Positions 1 through 5,549 of a stretch of 8,280 nt of DNA are shown one piece after another (the stretch's first letter is position 1; each line of letters begins with the position of its first letter). A model generated the notes under the pieces. That model worked only from the letters and a program-made list of their open reading frames with translations. It searched no databases and was not told the origin of the DNA. The position numbers and the translations under genes are program-made. This stretch comes from Clostridiales bacterium (GTDB lineage: Bacteria > Bacillota_A > Clostridia > Lachnospirales > Bianqueaceae), in the NCBI GenBank assembly GCA_019423265.1, contig JAHZBS010000046.1, positions 1 through 8,280 on the forward strand, read 5' to 3'.

Positions 1-641
1 TTGGAACGGCCATCAATATGGTGGTCACAACGCTGTGCGCGTATCCGCTGTCCATAAAAACCTTGCCTGGCCGGCGCTGGATTATGTTGCTCTTCTCGTT
101 TACCATGTTCTTTTCGGGCGGCATGATCCCAACCTATCTGCTGATCTATAATCTGGGGATGATTAATACCGTCTGGTCCATGATCTTGCCGGGGGCCATT
201 AGCGTGTGGAATATGATTTTGATGCGCACATATTTTATGAACAGTGTTCCGGGGGATATCCGGGAGGCGGCGATCATCGATGGATGCAGTGATTTCCGGT
301 ATTTGGTTAAGATTCTGATCCCATTGTCTGTCCCCATCATGGCCGTGCTTGTGCTGTATTACGCCGTGGGCCACTGGAATAGCTACTTTAACGCCCTGCT
401 GTATCTGCGGGATACCGATCTGTACCCCTTACAGATGGTGCTCCGCAACATTCTGATTATGAATAATGCGAGTATGGATATGCTGGCATCTGACCCGGAG
501 GCTATGTCCTTGCGCATTAAGATGATTGACCTGATCAAGTACTCGGTGATCGTGGTGGCTAGTCTTCCGCTTGTCATCCTGTATCCCTTTATTCAGAAGT
601 ATTTTGTCCAGGGGATCATGGTCGGGTCGCTAAAGGGATAG
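1..641 (+). CDS. Carbohydrate ABC transporter permease, LplC/YtcP type (5' end outside window)
   Basis: This is an integral membrane subunit of a binding-protein-dependent sugar importer. It forms the translocation path with a second permease, which should lie upstream of the window. The frame is open to the left edge: codons before the ATG at 18 read GTAIN, the usual context in this family, so that ATG is internal. About 212 residues are visible against roughly 290-300 for the family. Counting from the ATG at 18, the EAA loop that contacts the ATPase is at residues 83-106 (EAAIIDGCSDF..., then IPLSVP). Hydrophobic segments lie near residues 22-45, 50-68, 105-120 and 172-192. The C-terminus FVQGIMVGSLKG is typical of LplC proteins. 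The solute-binding protein follows after 82 bases on the same strand, so they probably share an operon. The family assignment is firm; the substrate (often an oligosaccharide or uronic-acid sugar in relatives) is not known. Confidence 0.93.
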   Translation, partial: GTAINMVVTTLCAYPLSIKTLPGRRWIMLLFSFTMFFSGGMIPTYLLIYNLGMINTVWSMILPGAISVWNMILMRTYFMNSVPGDIREAAIIDGCSDFRYLVKILIPLSVPIMAVLVLYYAVGHWNSYFNALLYLRDTDLYPLQMVLRNILIMNNASMDMLASDPEAMSLRIKMIDLIKYSVIVVASLPLVILYPFIQKYFVQGIMVGSLKG

Positions 642-681
642 GAGAGAGAATGATTCCCTTTATAACAGGGTTTCAATACGG

Positions 682-697
682 GGTGTCCGATGACACC
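682..697 (+). other. Small intercistronic hairpin before the binding-protein gene
   Basis: GGTGTC and GACACC form a perfect 6-bp stem with a CGAT tetraloop, 10 bases before the Shine-Dalgarno of the binding-protein gene. A weaker CCCT/AGGG pair lies just upstream at 656-670. Intercistronic hairpins of this kind can stabilise the downstream mRNA and raise binding protein over permease. That role is inference. No T-tract follows, so it is not a terminator. Confidence 0.4.
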
Positions 698-723
698 ACC
701 ACACATCAAAGGAGGCTATCAAT

Positions 724-2436
724 ATGAAAAAGTTCTTAAGCGTTATGTTGGCGGCAATGGTAGCGGCATCAGCGCTGACCGCCTGCTCCAGAACGGGAAA
801 CGAGAGCGGCAATGCGAGTTCCAGTGCAGGCACAGACAGCGCCAACGCTTCTGGGGATGAGGCCGGCACTAATTTAACGGAAGCCGGAATATTTCCCATT
901 GTAAAAGAACAGGTAGAAATCTCGATTTTTACCCATCCCACGCCGGAGAAAAAAGTAGACTCTTACAAATCGGAGGACAATAAATTTACGGCCTGGTATG
1001 AAGAGTACACCAATGTCAAATTAAATTTCATTATGGCTCCCTCTGCGGCGGATATCACCACGTCCCTAAGCACCCTCATGTCCTCCGGGGAGATGCCGGA
1101 CATTCTGCTTTCCAATAGCTTCACCCCGGAGCAGCAACAGCTGTATGGGGAGCAAGGGACGATTCTCGAGATCACAGAGTTGGTTGAAAAAAACGCGCCC
1201 CGTATCAAGAAGTGGTGGGATGAAAACCCTGAGATCAAAGATGCCGTTACCTTTTCCGGAAATAAGACGTACGCCATCAATTACGAATCCACCAATCCGA
1301 GGGATATGGTCTGGAATAAGATGTTTGTGTATAAGCCCTGGCTGGACACACTGAATCTGCCAATTCCGACGACCACGGAGGAATTTTATCAGACGCTGTT
1401 AGCGTTTAAAAACGACGACCCCAATGGGAATGGCCAGAAAGATGAGATCCCGCTTATGGGAAACATCTCCTGGGTGGCATGGAAGCCGCTGGTGTATCTG
1501 ATGAATGCGTTTGAGTACAATGAGGACGGAACGAATCTATTCGTCAACGACAATGGCGAAGTGTACCCCGCGTATACGCAGGACGGGTATAAAGAGGGCC
1601 TAAAATGGGTGAGCAAATTGTACAGCGAAGGACTTATCGCACCGGAAACCTTCACCATGAGCGACATGTCCACCTACCGCACAGTGGCGGAACAAGAGCC
1701 CAATATTATTGGATTTATGCCGTCTCATGCGGCCTACACGGCGGCGGAGATGTACGCGGATGACTTCGTCATGATCTCGCCGTTGAAGGGACCCGATGGA
1801 AAACAGTATGCGACCAAAATCAACACCATCAGCAACGGCGGCGTGCTGATATCCGGAAAGACTCAGTACCCGGAAGTCTGCATTCGCATTATCGACGGCC
1901 TGTTTGAAGAGGAAGTCACAATCCGCGCCTGCATCGGGGAAGAAAATAAAGATTGGACACTGGCGGAGTCCGGCGCGGTCACAGCGGACGGTCAGCCGGC
2001 CAAATACCATCAGGTCAATTCCGGAAGCGCCTACGATCCGGAGAAAATCTCTCCCAACGCCGTATGGCCTATGGCAATGTATCTGCGGGGTGACTCTGTA
2101 AAAAATAACTGGTTCGAGGAATTGTTTGACCACGACCCGGACGCGGCCCACTACAATATGGATTTAAACACATGGACCGAAGATCTATACTTGCCGTATC
2201 TTCCGGACAGCAAAATGCTCCTCCCTGTAAACCTTGTTATCTCGTCGGATCTGTCGGCAGAACTGTCAGACCTATCCACACTGATCACTGAGACGGCCAA
2301 TAGCTGGTCCATGCGCTTCATCCTGGGAGAGGCGAATGTGGACGACAATTGGGAGACCTATCTGGCAGAGCTTGAGGCCGTTGGCCTGTCCCGCTTCCTG
2401 GAAATTTATCAACAGGCCTATGATCAGATGAAATGA
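724..2436 (+). CDS. Extracellular solute-binding lipoprotein, LplA-like (sugar ABC importer)
   Basis: This is a lipid-anchored binding protein of 570 residues that captures a sugar outside the cell and delivers it to the permeases. The start is set by AAAGGAGG at 708-715, eight bases before the ATG. Residues 1-21 form a lipoprotein signal with charged MKK, a hydrophobic core and the lipobox LTAC, giving lipidation at Cys21. A Ser/Gly/Asn/Ala-rich linker (about 22-50) follows, as expected for a membrane-tethered protein. The mature part has the look of cluster-1 binding proteins: ISIFTHP near residue 66, SGEMPDILLS near 121, and the acidic Ca-loop-like DDPNGNGQKDE at 231-241, characteristic of LplA relatives. 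Its length (around 550) fits this large-size subgroup. It sits directly after the LplC-type permease and is followed by a terminator, so it is the last gene of the importer operon. The ligand cannot be read from the sequence. Confidence 0.93.
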   Translation: MKKFLSVMLAAMVAASALTACSRTGNESGNASSSAGTDSANASGDEAGTNLTEAGIFPIVKEQVEISIFTHPTPEKKVDSYKSEDNKFTAWYEEYTNVKLNFIMAPSAADITTSLSTLMSSGEMPDILLSNSFTPEQQQLYGEQGTILEITELVEKNAPRIKKWWDENPEIKDAVTFSGNKTYAINYESTNPRDMVWNKMFVYKPWLDTLNLPIPTTTEEFYQTLLAFKNDDPNGNGQKDEIPLMGNISWVAWKPLVYLMNAFEYNEDGTNLFVNDNGEVYPAYTQDGYKEGLKWVSKLYSEGLIAPETFTMSDMSTYRTVAEQEPNIIGFMPSHAAYTAAEMYADDFVMISPLKGPDGKQYATKINTISNGGVLISGKTQYPEVCIRIIDGLFEEEVTIRACIGEENKDWTLAESGAVTADGQPAKYHQVNSGSAYDPEKISPNAVWPMAMYLRGDSVKNNWFEELFDHDPDAAHYNMDLNTWTEDLYLPYLPDSKMLLPVNLVISSDLSAELSDLSTLITETANSWSMRFILGEANVDDNWETYLAELEAVGLSRFLEIYQQAYDQMK

Positions 2437-2451
2437 TGAAAAACTCTCGGA

Positions 2452-2489
2452 GGCTGCTGCGCGCCGGTATGCAGCAGTCTTCTTTTTTT
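2452..2489 (+). terminator. Rho-independent terminator after the binding-protein gene
   Basis: GGCTGCTGC (2452-2460) pairs with GCAGCAGTC (2471-2479) in a 9-bp stem with one G-U pair, around a 10-base loop. It is followed by TTC and seven T residues (2480-2489). It begins 15 bases after the stop codon and should end the importer transcript. No convincing promoter is visible between it and the next gene, so that gene may depend on readthrough or on an atypical promoter. Confidence 0.85.
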
Positions 2490-2541
2490 AGGGAAGGCAA
2501 TAGGAAAGAAATGGCCGGTTAACAAGCGAAAGAAAAGAGGA

Positions 2542-2680
2542 TGAATAGTGCGAAAAATAAGCTCGAAAAGCTTATTTTTCACACGGCTATTTGTGCCGGA
2601 GCGCCACAAATAGCTCTTATGGCAGAAGAGAAATCGCCTTCGCAAATTTCTCTTCGCCCCGTCGCTGACGCTCCGGAGTG
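2542..2680 (+). repeat. Block of three consecutive hairpins with loop complementarity (structured RNA or small inserted element)
   Basis: Three strong inverted repeats follow one another. Hairpin 1: 2552-2563 with 2569-2580, 12 perfect pairs around CGAAA, extended by GTG/CAC (2548-2550, 2582-2584) across one C-A mismatch. Hairpin 2: GCTATTTGTG (2586-2595) with CACAAATAGC (2605-2614). Hairpin 3: GAAGAGAAAT (2625-2634) with ATTTCTCTTC (2646-2655), extended by GGC/GCC (2621-2623, 2656-2658) across a bulged A, with a possible inner GC/GC pair. A short CGTC-GCT-GACG (2660-2670) and the palindrome CTCCGGAG (2671-2678) close the block. The hairpin 2 loop CCGGAGCG (2596-2603) is fully complementary to CGCTCCGG (2669-2676), so a pseudoknot is possible. 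The block ends at the Shine-Dalgarno of the next gene. I cannot name it as a known RNA class. It could be a cis-regulatory leader, a small RNA, or a dispersed MITE/REP-like repeat. Confidence 0.7.
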
Positions 2681-2684
2681 GAGG
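2680..2684 (+). promoter_or_regulatory. Shine-Dalgarno deciding the start at 2691
   Basis: GGAGG lies six bases before the ATG at 2691, which is good spacing. The in-frame ATG at 2541 has GAGG directly touching it, which is poor spacing. CTCC at 2671-2674 could pair with GGAG at 2680-2683 and hide this site; the same CTCC is part of the stretch complementary to the loop of hairpin 2. Confidence 0.7.
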
Positions 2685-2690
2685 AATAAG

Positions 2691-3563
2691 ATGACCAATG
2701 CAAAAAAGGAGATCGCGGTTCTGCTGGATACAGAGTTTGCAACGGGATTTGATGTGCTGGCGCCAAAACATCCGGTGCGGTCGGTGGGGGTGTTGAGGCC
2801 AGCGGAGGCACAGAGCGAATCCACGCCTCCGCAGTGGCGTATCGCCCAGTGGGCCTGCCGCTACAATGCCGCCGAGGGGGAGGTTCGCCGTCAGGACAAT
2901 GGATACCGGTATGAGACAGACTCCCAGCGGGTGGAAGTAACGAGAGGCGGAGGGGAGACGGTCTTAGGACTGGAGCTTCGCGCCTCCAGGGAGTATGTCT
3001 CCCCGCGGCAGGAGGGGGGAGATTGGCCGCACCTTCTCATCGAGCAGACGGGGCTTGGGGCTCGGTGTCCCACGCTGGATCAGTTGAGCTCTCTGCGGCT
3101 CACGTTGGATGCGCGGATACCATACTGGGCCTGCTATATGGAGAGACCGGACCCAGCGATCCATACCGGACAGACCTCCATGTTTTTTACCGTCGCCCAT
3201 GTGGACACGCAGGATATGTATTGGTTTGGCATTCCCATTTTTGATGCCCGGTACAGACAGATGCGGGAGTATATGGCGGAGGACGGAGGCAAAGCGGACG
3301 CCACCCATAAATTTATCTACATTGTGGACCAAGCGAGTTTGACCGATGTGGATCTTCATACGGGCGACTGGATGAAGCTAGATGTTGACATTTTGCCATT
3401 GATCCAAAAGGGTTTGACCGTCGCCGTTGACCGGGGCTTTCTCAAGAGCAATGCGGCATCCATGTACACCATAACGTCCACAAATCTGGGGTGGGAAATG
3501 CCGGGCACGTATGACGCCGCATTGGAAATTAAGAATCTATCACTGACTGCAATCTCGAGATAA
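2691..3563 (+). CDS. Unrecognised protein of 290 residues, no signal peptide, probably beta-rich
   Basis: I do not recognise a named family with confidence. The chosen start gives 290 residues; an in-frame start at 2541 would add 50 residues encoded by the hairpin block (product of 340), which I consider unlikely. There is no signal peptide and no membrane segment, so a cytosolic location is expected. The region from about residue 95 to the end has many short alternating hydrophobic stretches and aromatics, suggesting a beta-sandwich. Notable stretches are YWACYMERPDP, MYWFGIPIFDARYRQM, HKFIYIVDQ, and the C-terminal GWEMPGTYDAALEIKNLSL. The aromatic-rich pattern is reminiscent of carbohydrate-binding or concanavalin-like folds, but no catalytic motif is evident. 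It follows a sugar importer on the same strand, separated by a terminator and the hairpin block, so a role in handling the imported sugar is possible; this is inference from position only. Confidence 0.8.
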   Translation: MTNAKKEIAVLLDTEFATGFDVLAPKHPVRSVGVLRPAEAQSESTPPQWRIAQWACRYNAAEGEVRRQDNGYRYETDSQRVEVTRGGGETVLGLELRASREYVSPRQEGGDWPHLLIEQTGLGARCPTLDQLSSLRLTLDARIPYWACYMERPDPAIHTGQTSMFFTVAHVDTQDMYWFGIPIFDARYRQMREYMAEDGGKADATHKFIYIVDQASLTDVDLHTGDWMKLDVDILPLIQKGLTVAVDRGFLKSNAASMYTITSTNLGWEMPGTYDAALEIKNLSLTAISR

Positions 3564-3564
3564 G

Positions 3565-3660
3565 TTACTGACTACGCTTGCGGTACTGCTTTGCGGAAAT
3601 GCCGGCATACTGCTTGAAGACGCGGTGAAAATAATTGTAATCAGGAAATCCGACTTGCTG
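3565..3660 (-). pseudogene. Remnant of an AraC-family regulator (C-terminal end only)
   Basis: Read on the minus strand, these 31 codons plus stop encode QQVGFPDYNYFHRVFKQYAG, continuing ISAKQYRKRSQ and then TAA. This matches the second helix-turn-helix and C-terminus of AraC/XylS regulators, whose consensus is roughly VGF-x-D-x-x-YFxRxFKKxxGxxPxxYR. Upstream, the family's expected IA residues are replaced and the resemblance stops. An in-frame stop occurs at 3685-3687, inside the exporter coding end. There is no start codon and no ribosome binding site, so this is a broken gene. AraC/YesN-type regulators commonly accompany LplABC-type sugar importers, so it may be the remains of the importer's own regulator, lost by a deletion or by arrival of the exporter cassette. 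The homology is clear by eye; the history is inference. Confidence 0.8.
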
Positions 3661-3677
3661 TGGAGTCGAAAGGGTGA

Positions 3678-5549
3678 TTACTCCAGCTCAAAGGCGCCCG
3701 TGTATAATTGATAGTAAGTCCCTTTTTCGGAGAGCAATTTTTCGTGGGTGCCTCGCTCGATGATATGGCCGGCTTCCAGGACCATGATGACATCGGAATT
3801 TTGGACAGTGGACAGGCGGTGGGCGATGACGAATACCGTCCGGCCGTGCATTAAGCGGTCCATTCCCCGCTGGACGATAGCCTCTGTGCGGGTATCGATG
3901 GAGGAGGTGGCCTCGTCTAAAATCATCACCGGCGGGTCCGCCACTGCCGCGCGGGCAATGGAGATCAATTGCCGCTGCCCCTGGGACAGGCGGCCGCCGT
4001 CCCCTGAAAGGACTGTAGCATAGCCATCGGGGAGTCGCCGGATAAAATCATCCGCGCCGGCGAGCTTTGCCGCCTGGTATATATCATCCTCCGTGGCGTC
4101 AAGTCGCCCGTATCGAATATTTTCCATAACGGTGCCGGAAAAAAGGTTGACGTCCTGTAACACGATGCCAAGGGAGCGGCGCAAGTCGCTCTTTTTTATT
4201 TTATTGATGTTAATGCCGTCGTACCGTATCTTCCCGTCAGCCAGGTCATAAAACCGGTTGATCAGGTTGGTGATCGTAGTCTTGCCGGCTCCGGTGGCGC
4301 CGACAAAGGCCACTTTCTGTCCGGGTTCTGCGTAGAGCGAAATATTGTGAAGGACGATCTTATCGCTGTCATACCCGAAATCAACATCGTAGAAACGCAC
4401 CTCTCCCCTTAGCTCCGTGTAGGTGACGGATCCATCTTGATGGGGGTGCTTCCACGCCCAAAGGCCGGTATGCCCGGCTGTCTCCCTGAGCGCCCCATCT
4501 ATACATGCGGCATTGACCAAAGTTACATAGCCTTCGTCTGCCTCCGGTTCCTCGTCCAGAAGCGTGAAGATCCGCTGCGCGCCGGCAAGGGCCATAACGA
4601 TGGAGTTTAGCTGCTGGGACACTTGGCTGATGGGCTGGGTAAAACTCTTAGAGAGCTGTAGAAACGACGCGATGGCCCCTAAGGTCAGCCCGCCGACACC
4701 GCTGATGGCCATGGCGCCGCCTACGATGGCGACGAGGACATATTGCAGGTTGCCGAGATTGCCCATGATGGGCATTAGGATATTGGCGAAGGTATTGGCG
4801 GCCGTGGCATCACGGCAGAGATTCTCATTTCTGCGCTGGAATTCTTCAATCGTCTCCTCTTCGTGGCAGAAAACTTTGATCACCTTTTGCCCATTGATCA
4901 TCTCCTCAATATAACCGTTTACATCGCCGAGAGCTTGCTGTTGCCGGATAAAGTAATGCCCGCTTTTTCCTGCGATCTTTCGGGTCACCTTGAGCATCAG
5001 GAAGACAAAGGCTAGGACAAAGAGGGTCAGCCATATGCTGACAGATACCATTGCACAGAATACGGAGAGGATGGTGATAATGGACGAGAAGATCTGAGGA
5101 ATGCTCTGGGAAAGCATTTGCCGAAGTGTATCCGTGTCATTGGTGTAATAGCTCATGACGTCGCCGTGAGTATGGGTATCGAAATAGCGGATGGGCAGCG
5201 CCTGCATGTGTTCAAACATGTCGTCCCGGATGGTCTTTAAAATGCCTTGGGAGATGACGGCCATGAGCCGATTATATAGAAGAGAGGATACAACGCCGAT
5301 CAGGTAGATACCCGCCATCAGCAGGATTATTTTTAGAAGTCCGGTGAAGACAGGGGACGCCTCTAGAAGTAAAGGGGCAATATAGTCGTCAATCAGGACT
5401 TGTAAGAACAGGGATGAGGCCACGCTGGTGAGGGCAGTCAAAAGAATGCAGAAGAGGACGGCAATGAATTTTCCCCGGTAGGGGCGAAGGTAGGAAAGCA
5501 GCCTTTTTAATGTGCGGGCATCCAATTTTGCAGTTGGCTTAGTTGGCAT
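3678..5549 (-). CDS. Heterodimeric ABC exporter subunit with the catalytic nucleotide site (TM288/LmrD/BmrD-like)
   Basis: This is a half-transporter of 623 residues: an exporter transmembrane domain (about residues 25-320) fused to an ATPase domain (about 385-620). Walker A is GATGAGKT (417-424), the Q-loop Gln is 465, Walker B is VMILDE with catalytic Glu546, and the switch His is 577, all canonical. The signature is LSQGQ (521-525) instead of LSGGQ. In heterodimeric exporters of the TM287/TM288 type this altered signature faces the partner's degenerate site, which fits the partner encoded upstream. An extra stretch of about 45 residues (335-380, with GLWAWKHPH) sits between the two domains. 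The start is supported by GGAGGG (5557-5562), seven bases before the ATG, inside the end of the partner gene; the two genes overlap by 11 bases. The probable role is export of drugs or other amphipathic compounds; the substrate is unknown. No clear terminator follows. Confidence 0.93.
   Translation of the reverse strand: MPTKPTAKLDARTLKRLLSYLRPYRGKFIAVLFCILLTALTSVASSLFLQVLIDDYIAPLLLEASPVFTGLLKIILLMAGIYLIGVVSSLLYNRLMAVISQGILKTIRDDMFEHMQALPIRYFDTHTHGDVMSYYTNDTDTLRQMLSQSIPQIFSSIITILSVFCAMVSVSIWLTLFVLAFVFLMLKVTRKIAGKSGHYFIRQQQALGDVNGYIEEMINGQKVIKVFCHEEETIEEFQRRNENLCRDATAANTFANILMPIMGNLGNLQYVLVAIVGGAMAISGVGGLTLGAIASFLQLSKSFTQPISQVSQQLNSIVMALAGAQRIFTLLDEEPEADEGYVTLVNAACIDGALRETAGHTGLWAWKHPHQDGSVTYTELRGEVRFYDVDFGYDSDKIVLHNISLYAEPGQKVAFVGATGAGKTTITNLINRFYDLADGKIRYDGININKIKKSDLRRSLGIVLQDVNLFSGTVMENIRYGRLDATEDDIYQAAKLAGADDFIRRLPDGYATVLSGDGGRLSQGQRQLISIARAAVADPPVMILDEATSSIDTRTEAIVQRGMDRLMHGRTVFVIAHRLSTVQNSDVIMVLEAGHIIERGTHEKLLSEKGTYYQLYTGAFELE

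Noticed and set aside
1600..2151. Open frame of 183 codons on the minus strand
   Set aside because: It lies wholly opposite the binding-protein gene, its product is His/Arg-rich without recognisable motifs, and no ribosome binding site was found; it is a shadow frame.
2552..2580. Hairpin 1 as a rho-independent terminator
   Set aside because: The T-rich stretch is part of the stem itself and is followed by ACACGG, not by a T-tract.
2541..2690. N-terminal extension of the 2691 gene from the ATG at 2541
   Set aside because: GAGG touches the ATG directly, the codons coincide with strong inverted repeats, and the ATG at 2691 has a well-spaced GGAGG.
2541..2690. CRISPR-like array
   Set aside because: The three inverted repeats differ in sequence from each other; there are no direct repeats or regular spacers and no cas genes.
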